64,000 nucleotides of DNA from Ricordea florida (GCA_949710005.1 OX453282.1:22698341-22762340), one strand, 5' to 3'. Positions 27,921 to 40,463 are shown, numbered from the stretch's first letter. The notes: a model not told the origin generated them from the sequence alone. Numbers and translations are program-made.

Positions 27921-28443
27921 CTCAAAGTCAAGTAATATAGCTATATAACTAAAGGAAGTAACAATTTCATTGGCTTATATGAGAAATAATAAACATGCAA
28001 AAATTTCAACATGCTGATTGGCTGAGAGCACATTAATTAATCCCAAATAGTGCAGAAAGTTGAAATTGAGTGCAGAAGTCTGAATTTAAATTTTTGCATG
28101 TACAGTATATTATTGCTGCTAGATTATGTCAGACAGTTCAGTTAAAATAGCCAGACAATGGAATAAAGTTGAAGATAGAAACAATACACAATCTTGGACA
28201 GAACAAGTTATAAAAGCACAATTATATCAAATAACAAGGGCCAATTTATGCAGTGTGCAGGAGTAAGTTGGTAGTTTAAATAATATTATACATACAATTA
28301 GTGGTGCTAAGCCACGTTTCCACAAGAGATTGGAACTGTTTACGCAAATATTTTCCTGGAAAAACTAAAGAGATAAAATTAAAAGATCAGGACTATATCA
28401 GGAAATAGACAAAGGCGGATTACGTATTATAGATATAGAGATC

Positions 28444-28917
28444 ATGCTATGGATTCCAAGACTTCTGTCTTCTGGAAGGCAAAATTGGAGAACAGTTCCA
28501 GATTATTATTTACGCAAATTAGGAGGTCTTAATAATTTCTTATTAAAGTGTAACTACGATCCAACACACCTTAATTTTTTGCCCTCGTTTTACCAAAGTA
28601 TTCTCTCATATTTTGACGAATTGAAAAGCCTCTATAATTTTGATCAAACCCAGGATTTAATTCTATTCAATAACAAGGAGATACTTGTGGAAGGCAAAAC
28701 CCTGTTTTTTAGGAAGTGGCTTGATGAGGGCATCATATCTATTCAAGACCTTCTCGATGACACCGGCCATATCTTGTTATATACGGAATTTAAAAAGAGA
28801 TACTCATGCAGATCGAACTTCCTTCAGTATTATCAGGTCAGAAGTGCTATTCTGAAGAATTTACTAAACAAAGCAAAAATCAGCGATCCAGTTAAGAAAA
28901 AAGTCATACTCCGCTGA
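28444..28917 (+). pseudogene. LINE reverse-transcriptase C-terminal fragment, array unit 1
   Basis: The 157-codon frame codes the region after the polymerase domain of a LINE: WIPRLLSSGRQNW, YYLRKLGGL, SLYNFDQTQDLILFNNKEIL and FLQYYQVRSAI. No YxDD core is present. Relative to units 2 and 3 this copy lacks a short segment before WIPRLL. Confidence 0.75.
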
Positions 28918-29544
28918 GAATGGTATCATCAAATTAGATGAATCCACACAACTAGATTTAAATAAGGCCAAACTCGCGACTTCTACAAACTATTAAATGT
29001 GAAGACCAACACAGTTGAACAGACCGGCCCTAGAAGATGGAATGAAAGTCAAGTACTATAGCTACATGTAACTAAAGGAAGTAACAATTTCATTGGCTTA
29101 TACGAGAAGTAATAAACATGCAAAAATTTCAACATGCTGATTGGCTGAGAGCACATTAATTAATCCCAAATAGTGCAGAAAGTTGAAATTGAGTGCAGAA
29201 GTCTGAAATTAAATTTTTGCATGTACAGCATATTATTGCAGCTAGATTATGTCAGACAGTTCAGTTAAAATAGCCGGACAATGGAGTAAAGTTGAGGAGA
29301 GAAACCATACACAATCTTGAAAAGAACAAGTTATAAAAGGACAATTATATCAAATAACAAGGGCCAATTTATGCAGTGTGCAGGAGTGGTAGGTTTAAAT
29401 AATATTATACATACCATTAGCGATGCTCAGCCCCGTTTCCAGAAGAGCCTGGGACTGTTTGAGTAAATTTTTCTCTAGAAAAACTAAAGAGATAAAATTA
29501 AAAGATCAGGACTATATCAGGACATAGACAAAGGCGGATTACGT

Positions 29545-30075
29545 ATGATTGATATAGAGATCATGCTTAAGGCTCTTAAGCTAGCATGGATTCCAAGACT
29601 TCTGTCTTCTGGAAGGCAAAATTGGAGAACACTTCCAGATTATCATTTACGCAAATTAGGAGGTCTTAATTTCTTATCAAAGTGTAACTACGATCCAACA
29701 CACCTCAATTTTTTTCCCTCGTTTTACCAAAGTATTCTCTTATATTTTGACGAATTGAAAAGCCTCTATAATTTTGATCAAACCCACGATTTAATTCTAT
29801 TCAATAACAAGGAGATACTTGTGGAAGGCAAAACCCTGTTTTTTAGGAAGTGGCTTGATGAGGGCATCATATCTATTCAAGACCTTCTCGATGACACCGG
29901 CCATATCTTGTTATATACGGAATTTAAAAAGAGATACTCGTGCAGATCGAACTTCCTTCAGTATTATCAGGTCAGAAGTGCTATTCTGAAGAATTTACTA
30001 AACAAAGCAAAAATCAGCGATCCAGTTAAGAAAAAAGTCATACTCCGCTTTGAATGGTATCATCAAATTAGATGA
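29545..30075 (+). pseudogene. LINE reverse-transcriptase C-terminal fragment, array unit 2
   Basis: Same region as unit 1 with an extra N-terminal part (MIDIEIMLKALKLAW). The frame also runs slightly past the other copies (RFEWYHQIR), because the stop found in units 1 and 3 is altered here. Confidence 0.75.
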
Positions 30076-30678
30076 ATCCACACAACTAGATTTAAATAAG
30101 GCCAAACTCGCGACTTCTACAAACTATTAAATGTGAAGACCCACACAGTTGAACAGACCGGCCCTAGAAGATGGAATGAAAGTCAAGTACTATAGCTACA
30201 TGTAACTAAAGGAAGTAACAATTTCATTGGCTTATACGAGAAGTAATAAACATGCAAAAATTTCAACATGCTGATTGGCTGAGAGCACATTAATTAATCC
30301 CAAATAGTGCAGAAAGTTGAAATTGAGTGCAGAAGTCTGAAATTAAATTTTTGCATGTACAGCATATTATTGCAGCTAGATTATGTCAGACAGTTCAGTT
30401 AAAATAGCCGGACAATGGAGTAAAGTTGAGGAGAGAAACCATACACAATCTTGAAAAGAACAAGTTATAAAAGGACAATTATATCAAATAACAAGGGCCA
30501 ATTTATGCAGTGTGCAGGAGTGGTAGGTTTAAATAATATTATACATACCATTAGTGATGCTCAGCCCCGTTTCCAGAAGAGCCTGGGACTGTTTGAGTAA
30601 ATTTTTCTCTCGAAAAACTAAAGAGATAAAATTAAAAGATCAGGACTATATCAGGACATAGACAAAGGCGCATTACGT

Positions 30679-31185
30679 ATGATTGATATAGAGATCATGC
30701 TTAAGGCTCTTAAGCTAGCATGGATTCCAAGACTTCTGTCTTCTGGAAGGCAAAATTGGAGAACAGTTCCAGATTATCATTTACGCAAATTAGGAGGTCT
30801 TAATTTCTTATCAAAGTGTAACTACGATCCAACACACCTCAATTTTTTTCCCTCGTTTTACCAAAGTATTCTCTTATATTTTGACGAATTGAAAAGCCTC
30901 TATAATTTTGATCAAACCCACGATTTAATTGTATTCAATAACAAGGAGATACTTGTGGAAGGCAAAACCCTGTTTTTTAGGAAGTGGCTTGATGAGGGCA
31001 TCTTATCTATTCAAGACCTTCTCGATGACACCAGCCATATCTTGTCATATACGGAATTTAAAAAGAGATACTCGTGCAGATCGAACTTCCTTCAGTATTA
31101 TCAGGTCAGAAGTGCTATTCTGAAGAATTTACTAAACAAAGCAAAAATCAGCGATCCAGTTAAGAAAAAAGTCATACTCCGCTGA
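30679..31185 (+). pseudogene. LINE reverse-transcriptase C-terminal fragment, array unit 3
   Basis: Nearly identical to unit 2, with a few amino-acid changes (for example LIVFNN for LILFNN). Its position relative to unit 2 is exactly 1134 bp. Confidence 0.75.
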
Positions 31186-31575
31186 GAATGGTATCATCCA
31201 ATTAGATGAATCCACACAACTAGATTTAAATAAGGCCAAAGCTCGCGACTTCTACAAACTACTAAATGTGAAGACCCACACAGTTGAACAGACCGGCCCT
31301 AGAAGATGGAATGAAAGTCAAGTAATATAGCTACATGTAACTAAAGGAAGTAACAATTTCATTGGCTTATATGAGAAATAATAAACATGCAAAAATTTCA
31401 ACATGCTGATTGGCTGAGAGCACATTAATTAATCCCAAAAAGTGCAGAAAGTTGAAATTGAGTGCAGAAGTCTGAAATTAAATTTTTGCATGTACAGTAT
31501 ATTATTGCTGCTAGACTATGTCAGACAGTTCAGTTAAAATAGCCGGACAATGGAGTAAAGTCGAGGAGAGAAACA

Positions 31576-32304
31576 AAAAAACTTCAAATTTGCCATGCAA
31601 CTTTTCTTTATTTAAAACTAAACTTAAAACTAACTGAAATAAAGAAATTAATAGAAGCAATACTTGCGTGTTAGTTGTTTGCTGGTTTATTTATTGTCCC
31701 AGATTTGCTCGGTCAAGAAAATCGAAAGCAACTTTGAAGCTTGGAAACCAGGAGAAGCGGTTACAAAGTTTATTGTTTTCATTTTCAAGATGAAAATGGC
31801 GGCCAAAAGCAACACTGGAAAGACGCTCGAGTGATGCGTTTCTTCGTAGAAAATTCGCTTCCTGTCACGCTTTCGAGGGAAGTTAGCAACGCAAATTTAA
31901 GCAAAAATAAGTCTCAAAACCGCAGCAGATATTTGTTTTGAAGTATTTCTGTTGGTTGTTACTCAACGAACATCGTTTGGAAAGGGGAAAAGAGATGCAA
32001 CATTTTGGATACCTCTTCTACTATCGCTGGCAACCGGGTTTTAGTAAGCCTCCTCTTTGTGAAATTAGAGACAACATGTGGGCGATTCGTGGACTTTTGG
32101 TGGTTTTCTTTCTGGAACAAAACCGTGATCATTATATTTTACCGTGTCTTATTTCTTATGGCAATTTTGAGTTAGCTGAATAGTGGACGCGGAAAAGATG
32201 CAACATTGTGCAATTATTGAAACGGTGAGAGGTTAGAATGTTTTTTTTTGTTTTGGTCCATACAAAGTCTCTTCTTGAGACGGCCATGTTTGTTTGATTA
32301 CCCA
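31576..32304. other. AT-rich DNA without a supported gene
   Basis: Short open frames at 31741-32183 show no domain. A stretch at about 31790-31830 (atgaaaatggcggccaaaag) resembles a 5' leader with a start codon, but no following coding region is convincing. Confidence 0.4.
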
Positions 32305-32332
32305 ATCTTAATCCCCTATTTATTGCGCGTGC

Positions 32333-33150
32333 GTGTCCATAATTTCTCCACATGAGAAGGACATTGTGTTTTGGCCTTGCATGTGCAACCAAATCAAAGA
32401 AGTTGTCAGCAACTGTCAAATATGTGCTGAATTTCAAGCTCGCAATCCCAAACAGCCCTTACAGACCCATGAGATCCCAGATAGACCCTGGGGTAGAGTA
32501 GCAGCCGACCTATTCAGCATCCATGGCAAGAACTACATTACACTTGTGGACTGTTATTCAGACTTTGTAGAGGTCAGTGAAATGCCAGACATAACAGCTA
32601 GTGCTGTCATTGGATTCTTGAAAGAGCAGTTCAGCCGTCACGGGATCCTCGATTGTCTTGTGACAGATAATGGTTCACAGATCGTCGGCCAAGAGTTCAG
32701 ACAATTCGCCGCTGCCTGGGAATTTATCATGTCACCTCTTCTCCTCGATATCCACGATCCAATGGCAAAGCGGAGTCAGCAGTCAAAGCTGTTAAAGCAC
32801 TGTTCAAGAAAGCCTTCAAGGACAATAAAGACCACTGGTTGGCCCTTCTCGATTATCAAAACACCCCCTCAGAAGGCCTGAAATCCAGTCCGGTCCAGAG
32901 ATTGATGTCCCGTAGAACATGAACACTGCTGCCAAAAGCTCACAGCCTTCTCATTCCAAAGGTCATAGAAGGAGTTACAGAGAAGATTAAGGAGAAGAAA
33001 CAGAGAGCTACGTATTACTTAATGATCGTACAGCCAAGACCCTTCCAGAGATAGAGGTTGGACAGGAAGTTAAAGTAGCTGTGACTAAGACCCGCCAGAA
33101 GTTGTGAAGACCAGGACAAGAACTGTGCGACCCCCATCTAGATATCAGGA
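32333..33150 (+). pseudogene. Ty3/Gypsy integrase remnant
   Basis: The frame opens with a Gypsy integrase zinc-binding segment (FWPCMCNQIKEVVSNCQIC). It continues through the core Asp motif (RVAADLFSIHGKNYITLVDCYSDF) and the second Asp (LVTDNGSQIVG). After WEFIMSP the frame shifts, and the rest (a recognisable SEGLKSSPVQRLMSRR-like stretch) is spread over other frames. Protease and reverse transcriptase are not seen. A purine tract (gagaggggaaa) followed by tgttacgtgatgtc at 33366-33390 could be the polypurine tract and the start of a 3' LTR. Confidence 0.8.
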
Positions 33151-33376
33151 CTTTGTCAAAATTTAAGCAGATATTCGTTGTTACTGTCATCATTAAGGAA
33201 CATTGTTGCCTTCTTCCAAAATTGGAGAGACACTTGCATTGCAATTTGAGGACTTTGCCTTACTTTATTAAGGAGGACATGTTAGTTGCTGTTTGACAAG
33301 TCATTTCACATTTCTTTGTAGTTTAAGATTAGTAAGTGACAGTTTCTTTGTTTAGTTTTTTTTGTGAGAGGGGAAA

Positions 33377-33640
33377 TGTTACGTGATGTCACGCTTCGGT
33401 GACCACTGATTGACGTGTTACCTTATTTGGTAACACACGCGAACCGCAGTTTTGCTGCTGCTCTTGGCCGGTGTATGTTATGGCGTCTTGTCTCTGACGA
33501 TTAACGAAACACTGTATTTGAATTCATGTTTATAAAATTAATTTTTATTCCTTTCTTTACTTTGCTATTGTCTCTGATTCGTCTCATTTAATGGTGAATT
33601 TGAAAAGAAACGGTCTCAAAACCGTTTTCTTTCGTCGTTT
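33377..33640 (+). repeat. Possible Gypsy 3' LTR or LTR-like repeat
   Basis: It begins tgttacgtgatgtcacg right after a purine-rich tract downstream of the Gypsy remnant. Its second half (ctgtatttgaattcat to aaaaccgttttctttcgtcg) recurs at about 4398-4525 and, more diverged, at 43755-43900. The 3' end of the LTR is not defined. Confidence 0.4.
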
Positions 33641-34111
33641 AGAGTAAGCCTGTTAAATCCATTTCCTGTCAACTTACATGAAGGGTGTGCAGATGAGCGG
33701 ACTGATGGTTGGTCAGATGGACAGATGCTACGTCACGAACAAAATTTCTCAGCTTCATACATTACCAAATTTCCTTACCCATTGTGCTTCACTATTAATT
33801 AAATTTGATCGTATCCAGTATTATTGGTATTCTGTATTTCAGTGCTAGAAAATACATGATTGTATCGAACGTTTATGGTTCTTGATTTCACATTTGCATC
33901 ACTGATATGCTTGATGTGGGATGACAGATCGTGAATCTGCTTCGATCGCTCCTACTAGATTCTGTTTCAACTTTGCAAAACGACCAATTAACCTGATGTG
34001 TTGATGGAAGTAACCAAGTGATGGTTAATTGTGTTATATGCCACACTTAAGGATTATAGTACAAACTGGGGCACAATCTATTTGACACAAAAAAAACATA
34101 AATTTCAACTG

Positions 34112-34132
34112 GCTAATGCTTGAAACATTAGC
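34112..34132 (+). repeat. Conserved hairpin gctaatg-cttgaaa-cattagc
   Basis: A perfect 7-bp stem with a 7-nt loop, followed by acccccttttta. The same structure with compensated bases occurs at 47847-47867 (gctaacg, loop ctcgaaa, cgtcagc) in front of the same downstream repeat text. The stem seems to be conserved in a retroelement family; which family I cannot say. Confidence 0.55.
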
Positions 34133-34674
34133 ACCCCCTTTTTACCTTATAACAGTGGTATCAGTTACTTTATCGACTTGTTTGATTATCCCAATTTTTT
34201 TGTGTTTCAATTCCTCACTGATGCAGCACCAGTTTTTTTAGAAAGTACACCCACAACATTTTTAAAAAAAAGTTAAATTTAACAACATTCATGGTTACCA
34301 GCCAATCTGTTATTTTCTTTTCTGGTTTTTTTATTTTTTTTTATTGAAGAACTGAAACCAAAACTAAGATTATGGCATTGTAAAATTAATAAGGGGTCAA
34401 AATGAATGAGTTATTTTTTTATGTGGGATCTGCCATTTATACTGATCACAAACTTAGGGACATCTTCTGTGTTATTCACCTAAGCTACAGTCACCCTTCC
34501 CAGGGTGATGAGATCTCCATATATGATGTATGCTTCAATAAGTTACAATGGAAGACACTGAGCAATCATGCTTAAAGAACAAATCCTGTACAACATACAT
34601 ACAAAAACCAACTCCATATCAGAGGTCTGGTGCATTAAATTGAGGCAAAGATCTAAATTTGTGACCGGGAAAGG

Positions 34675-34910
34675 CAAAACGGACACTATAACGGAAATCC
34701 GTTCGAACGGCAAAAACGCACGGATAACAAACGGATAACGAAGTGTTCTTGAAGCGTTCAAACGGTTTCTCTAACCGTCGAACGGGTGAATAAATCATTT
34801 GAACGGTTTGGTCAGTCTTGTAAACGGATAAGTAGAACTTTCGATCGGACTAGCAAACCGTTCGAACGGGTGAATAATTCATTTTGCACAGTTTGATTAG
34901 CCGTTCAAAC
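34675..34910. repeat. gttcgaacgg-type repeat cluster, third block
   Basis: Same vocabulary as 5150-5330 (gttcgaacgg, aacggata, aaccgttcgaacgg), with an extra unit around tttgaacggtttggtcag. Confidence 0.7.
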
Positions 34911-35921
34911 TGTTCAAAATGAGACTATTATTTTTATCGTATAGGGTCCAAACATGTGGCGAACAGAATGATGATAATACCCGGAAGAGCTTTGAATACG
35001 CCGTGTACATGTGTGACATTCGATTGTTGATATTTAAACTTAAAGCTGAAATTATGCAAATTTAGGCCGAATTTTCGTCCGTCTATTGCGTGAAGGTAGA
35101 CGTAAATCAAATCAGAGTGTGAATCGAGGACGACCATTATGTAGTGGTTTGAGTATCAATTTCCTGCTTACACAGATTTTTTGCTTTTCATGAGCCGGTA
35201 ATTGTTTGGGTGTTGCGAGACGCACAAACACAACGCGACGCGAGTTTAGGACGTGCAACACATTCGCCGCTTGAAAGCTCAAGGCAGTTATTCAAATTGC
35301 AAAGAACAATCTCCTCTAAAAATTGTTCAGAACATGGACGACCTTTTGATTGTCATAACTGTTGCTATGGCAAAAGCAAAATGCTGATAGTGCAGCGATC
35401 GCAAGCATGGTTGTTGGATCGGGCGTAAGTGAATTAACGAGGGCTGTGACGTTTTTTCACCGTTCTTGTCTGCCGATAAGTCTGCTTCAGTGACTTGTAT
35501 AAACGACCATGAATGAGGGATTTTGGACTATCAAATTGAGTATAACGACCTGGCATTCATTATTGATGCATACATATCTTCCTTAAAATTTGGTTAAATT
35601 TACATCATGGATATCAAGTCCCGTTCCAGAAATAATTCAATAAGGTACATTGTAACCTCGATTAAGTGATGCAGTACGTGCACTGTACAATCGGCGAACT
35701 CGGAGGTCGAATTTCAAGTCGTTTGCATTGATCTAGAATAAATAGCAACAATTTCAATTCGTATCCTCCCACAACTAACGCCCTAGCTGTCACAGCACTT
35801 CAAGAGGCCCAAGCAACTATCGCAGAAACAATCCTCTTCTGTCTCAAGTGAAAATTGAATAAGACAAGAATGATATTAGGCTTGATGTAGTCAAACAATT
35901 CAGAGAAACTTTCAAGCTTAC

Positions 35922-36213
35922 CTTGCGGAGGCTCTCTCAGCTCGTTCCGTCTGATTTCGAACTGAATCACGTCACTCAGCAATCTCAACTCCCCTAGCCC
36001 CCTGAGAATTTCTTTTAACACATCCAGATTATCGATTCCAAGATGGTTGTGATCTTCCAGTGCATCAAGTAATTGTCTTACATTGTAGATGTTGTCCCTA
36101 TTTTCCCGTGGTATCATGCTCCCACATATAAATCGCAATCTATCGATGTCGTACGAGTTATCTAGTGTCTCACTAATGACATAAAGAAGGTAATGATACG
36201 CCACAGACGACAT
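35922..36213 (-). CDS. Death effector domain (DED) exon
   Basis: From ATG 36213 the exon encodes about 95 residues that fit a DED: YHYLLYVISETLDNSYDIDRL in helix 1-2, RFICGSMIPRENRDNI in helix 2-3, and LLDALEDHNHLGIDNLDVLK followed by ELRLLSDVIQFE in the last helices. It ends at a good donor (aag/gtaagc, rc of 35916-35921). DED proteins work in caspase-8/FADD-type death and immune signalling. No second exon (caspase, second DED or NACHT) is found to the left, so the domain partner is unknown. The open frame extends upstream to 36321 without an ATG, so an earlier exon is also possible. Confidence 0.65.
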
Positions 36214-36339
36214 CTTGTGCGGCAGTCCGTCATTAAATTGAGGCACCAGTGAAAGAGGAAATAGAGCAAACCGCCCAACAAGCGATGGTTTAACTTTCCA
36301 GGCCCTCTCTACCCAGTTCAACCAACCATCTAATTATAA

Positions 36340-36815
36340 CATATCAAATGTAAACATATCGCGGTTGTTGTCAAATCACTGGGTAATCTTTCCTTTCTGG
36401 TCATTCTCTCATACACTTCTGGCCAGGACAGAGATAATCAAATCTCCAAAAAAGGCGCTAAACCATCACTGCGTGGAGTTTAACGCGCTATAACACCAAA
36501 CCACGCATTATACACTGTACCCAGATTTTCTTTGGGCTTTGTCGCGCGTTGCTTACTCTCCCTTGCTCGAGGAATGCGTGACGAGACTTCTGCATGTAAC
36601 TGGCTGAGGCTCACAACTGAAAGTCGATACAAATCTTTCTAAATATTCATTAGGTTGCCAGGTCTGTTATTTTAGCCAGACGTAACAAATCAATGATGGA
36701 TGCATCAATCAGTAATCGATGGGTAATCATTGAGAAATCAACTGATTAGTCACTGATTATTAGCAATGACTAATCGATACCTTAAAATGAAATGGGCTAT
36801 CGATTGCTCATCGAT
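36340..36815. other. Non-coding DNA with many atcgat words
   Basis: No gene. From 36690 to 36815 the words atcgat, atcaatca and gattagtcactgatta recur, forming weak palindromes, just before the large palindrome. Confidence 0.45.
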
Positions 36816-36820
36816 TATTT

Positions 36821-36898
36821 AACAATTATTCGCCTCAGGCTCAGTGATTCTCGGTGAATATTCACCGAGAATCACTGAGCCTGAGGTGAATAATTGTT
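36821..36898. repeat. 78-bp near-perfect palindrome
   Basis: The left arm aacaattattcgcctcagg and following bases mirror the right arm around the centre gaatattc, with one mismatch. There is no spacer, so it can form a full cruciform. It abuts a GC-rich stretch with its own inverted pieces (cctcgcgaagcgagg). Confidence 0.9.
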
Positions 36899-37020
36899 CC
36901 TCGCGAAGCGAGGCCGAAGGCCGAGCGTAGCGAGGTTACTAATCGTGTCGGTTCCGGTCAGACCACGTGGCTCGCAAGCCCGAGTAAATCGAGCCGAGAG
37001 TTTTTATATATGTATATTTA

Positions 37021-37058
37021 GCAATTATTCCACGAAATCGAGTCGTATATGAGCTAAT

Positions 37059-37091
<33 letters not shown>

Positions 37092-37130
37092 AGCTCGTAT
37101 ACGAAGAGATTGAGTGGAATAATTGTTTTA
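37021..37130. repeat. Interrupted palindrome of about 110 bp
   Basis: Arms with attattccac and gtggaataat at the outside, and agccaacgaggcgc paired with gcgccgagttggct at the centre. The type is common in cnidarian DNA and is probably a MITE end. A second stretch at 37620-37680 shares gagctgatataccatgag-like words. Confidence 0.7.
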
Positions 37131-37339
37131 TTATATCTCTAAACCCTCACTTATGAGACACTGGAATTAGTTTGTACGACAAGAATTGACTTTGTTATTG
37201 TTTTTGAACAGAACCATGTTGTTGCCGAGCCGACATATTGTAGAGCCGATGTGTAAAAATGTTTCAAACACGAGTCCGGCTCGTTTTTAAACATCTCTTT
37301 AATGTACTTGTCAATTTTTTTTCGAGTTAGCAAATTAGT

Positions 37340-40300
37340 TTAAGAATTTTGAAGTGGAAAAAGTAGGCAGAAATAAAATAAAAACTCAGTTTACGGGCTT
37401 CACAGATCTTTCAAAATGGCGGCTGTTTGTAAGAGTTTCACTTTCGTTCGTAATAAACAATTTCGCAATATAATTTGCCCACTTACCGTCGAATAATTTC
37501 ATCCCATACTTATTTGCTTCGGTAGTATTTCTTTGGTGTATGATTTTGAAGCTTGACTTGAATTTCTCCCAGTCTAATTCAAGAAATCATCCCTCCATGA
37601 TGGCCGTTTTCCGTGCCAATGGTATATGAGCTGATATACCATGAGTAGGGAACCAATCAGAGCGCGCGTTTGCTCATATACAAGGGTTGCAGATATAATA
37701 AATATATATATCTATATTTTAAAGGTGTCCGTTCGCAGGCCAGGTTACCTGGCAATAGTAACGCACTTGAGAACTGCTGAATTTCCGCCATTATTCGGTG
37801 ATGCCTTTTTGAAAGTAATGTAAATTTTGTGGAAATCGATTTCACTCGTCCTGGAAGTACATCCCAGCAAGGTGATCTCCGAGATATTCAAGAAATATGA
37901 GCACAAGATCGTCGCCGAGTAAGTTCGAATACCGTGAAAATCAACACGGGGAAAGCACGACTCAAAGCCGGGATAGAGAAACGACAGCAGGGAGAATAAC
38001 AACAGCCAAGACAACAACTGATCGCTCCAGAAAAAGGCAAACGAAACAGCAGGGAAAAGGACTAGGAATTCAATCAAGTTAGTTTTGAATTTGAATGTGT
38101 TATTGATAGAAATACAGGACATGAGTGAACGATTACATAACGAAATATATTGGCGTAGTACATTTAGCAAAACGACTTAGAAGGGACACCGAGTAAGAAC
38201 GACTTCAACGATTGGAGATATCTCTGGAAAATAATTCTATTAGTCTAAAAACGGAATCGGAAGATGACCAACAGATTACAAGAGAATGTAAATAGGTATT
38301 TTTCATAATAAAACGATAGCGTTTCCAGTTTGAAGTAATTCCCAACACAGAGAGTTGCAGTTGTTATAGCAATCATTTATAACGATGTGATCTGATATCA
38401 TTGCAACAGTGAAAATATTGTAAATTTTCTTGATCTGGCAGTTCTGTTAAACATTTTCAACAGAATATATACCCTGTGTCACTATAAAGTACTGGTTCTG
38501 CAATATTATCAGTGATCAATGCGATCATTTCAAAATAAAGCAAATGTGATTACTGAATTCTGAGTAGTATTTCTCTTTGCTCTATATATATGTATGTATT
38601 CTCTGATTGAAAGGTTTCAATAATATTGCGTAGAGACAACAAGTTTCATAGCCTTTTCACAATGGGTCAGTTTTACCTTAGAGTGCAATGAACCCCCCTC
38701 CCCTGATAATATTGCTATCTAGAACCCCTGCCCTTTTTTCACAAATGAAATGTTAATTCAAGCCTTAATTTGAAAAGTTAGACATAACATATTAACTTTG
38801 TTACTTTCTGCTGTTTACTTTATTTTTATGATGTCAAATATCAATATTTCATAACAACCACAACATGCAATTAACCTTTTACATTGGAAAAACTTTATAA
38901 AGAAGAAAATAAATTTTGTAATGCCAAAATGTTTATGATCTTTCTCATATATTCATTGCAAGTGTGCTGTATGTAGTAACAAGTGTTTCAAGTTTCCTAA
39001 ATGCCCTATGCTTTCAATGATTTTCCACACAAACTGTATAGACAAATGACTGCACTAGATTCTAAGCCTTAAAGAAGAAATGGTATTCTTTGGTGCTGTT
39101 TTGATTACTACCACCTCTGATGGAAAGTCTATTAAGAAGATTTTTGTATTGCTTGTAGTAGTAGAGTAACAATATCTTTACCAAGATTAGGACATGCATC
39201 CCACCCCATAAAAATATATTATGTTTAACGTAAAAAATATAACAATAATAATATCAATACCAGTAATAATAACAGTAATGATAATAATAATGATAATAAT
39301 ATAATGATAGTGCTTCTCGTTACCATATGTCATTGGTTACAAGTTCAATACCTTTGCCTGCCATGACTTTTTCGATGAAATACCATGCGTATATTAAATC
39401 TTTCTTCTGTAGTTTTTATAATAGAAATTTTCATATATTCAAAATAATGTACTATTCTCTGTTTGGTTATGGATATTTTGCCTGTTTCTGTAACAGCACA
39501 ATTAAACTTTCATGTGGTATACAGTTTTGACTGATTGATGTTGATTTCACATTATTTTTTTACAGGACTATGTAGTGCAGCAATAATTATCAACATATTG
39601 AGATTTCAGTAACTCTTTCTTACATGTATTGATTTTATGAGATGACCTAAAAATAGCACGACCACATACTATACAGTCGGCACACACTATTACTAAACCT
39701 TTATTTAAACTTTTTGTAGAATCCAATTGTTTTACCCCCAATTTTTATTTTATGTAATGACATTGTATCTCACACTTCTGTTGATATGGCATCACTGGGG
39801 GTACTACTGCAACTGAAGAGAGTACATAAATTGAAACATGCACTATTCATAATGCTCTCAATTGTGGTTACCTAGGAATGAAATAATGACTGCAGTAGAC
39901 AATAATATATCTAATCAGAAGATTCTTCTTACAATGAATCTCATGCAATTATAAGCAAAAAACATAAACAAAAAATAATTGGAGCATTCAACTCATCCTC
40001 GGTGTAAGAACATATTGTGTTTAAAAGGGATGTACAACAAAGAAGACAAAGCAGTAGACTCAGACTAAGAAAATAAAACTAAAAAAAACACAGGTTTTTA
40101 CACCGTGGTAAACACAAGCATTCATATCAACTATTCAAGATTTCCCCTGCAAAAGATTTACAATCATTTTCAATTTGTGGTAAGTGAATATTATTGTGAT
40201 ACCTCATCGACTCTGTATTCCCTGTCAAGATAATAAATAATTTTACTTCTATTCCCTCTGGTGCAATCTCAGTGGCAGTGAAAGAGCTAAATGAAGGTCA

Positions 40301-40440
40301 ATTTTTAAACACTGTGTTGACCGGTATACTGATCATGTAATTTGCACCAATAAAATAAAATATAAAAGCATTGTGACTTCTTCAAAAACTAGCTTCGCGA
40401 GGTTTTTGCGGGAGTCGTATTTCTAGTTTTAGTATAAATA
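37340..40440. other. Long AT-rich region without a supported gene
   Basis: About 3 kb with only short open frames lacking domains. The basic 61-codon frame at 37897-38082 (MSTRSSPSKFEYREN) could be a first exon but has no support. A degenerate taa/taatga microsatellite lies at 39238-39310. No RNA gene was recognised. Confidence 0.5.
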
Positions 40441-40463
40441 CACAGGTGATTATTTCAAAAAAA

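Larger units (their letters stand above)
27924..31575 (+). repeat. Tandem array: three units of about 1.13 kb plus part of a fourth
   Basis: Corresponding points (agtcaagta at 27927, 29047, 30181 and 31316) are spaced about 1120, 1134 and 1135 bp. Each unit holds a MITE-like part with ends acatgcaaaaattt and aaatttttgcatgt (27993-28101 in unit 1) and a LINE reverse-transcriptase fragment. Units 2 and 3 are nearly identical. Unit 1 is more diverged, and the array ends inside unit 4 at about 31575. A LINE/MITE composite thus became a large tandem repeat. Confidence 0.9.
33500..35480 (+). repeat. Right copy of the composite dispersed repeat
   Basis: Co-linear with 4398-6020, with indels. It carries an extra about 490 bp (33639-34128) that includes a stretch similar to the DNA just right of the ISL2EU element (aaccaagtgatggtt). 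It has lost about 145 bp relative to the left copy at the antisense exon (catggacgaccttttgattg). Confidence 0.75.

Noticed and set aside
33366..33640. Full-length Gypsy element with two LTRs
   Set aside because: Only one LTR-like stretch next to a possible purine tract is seen, and no 5' LTR, gag or reverse transcriptase is present in the window.
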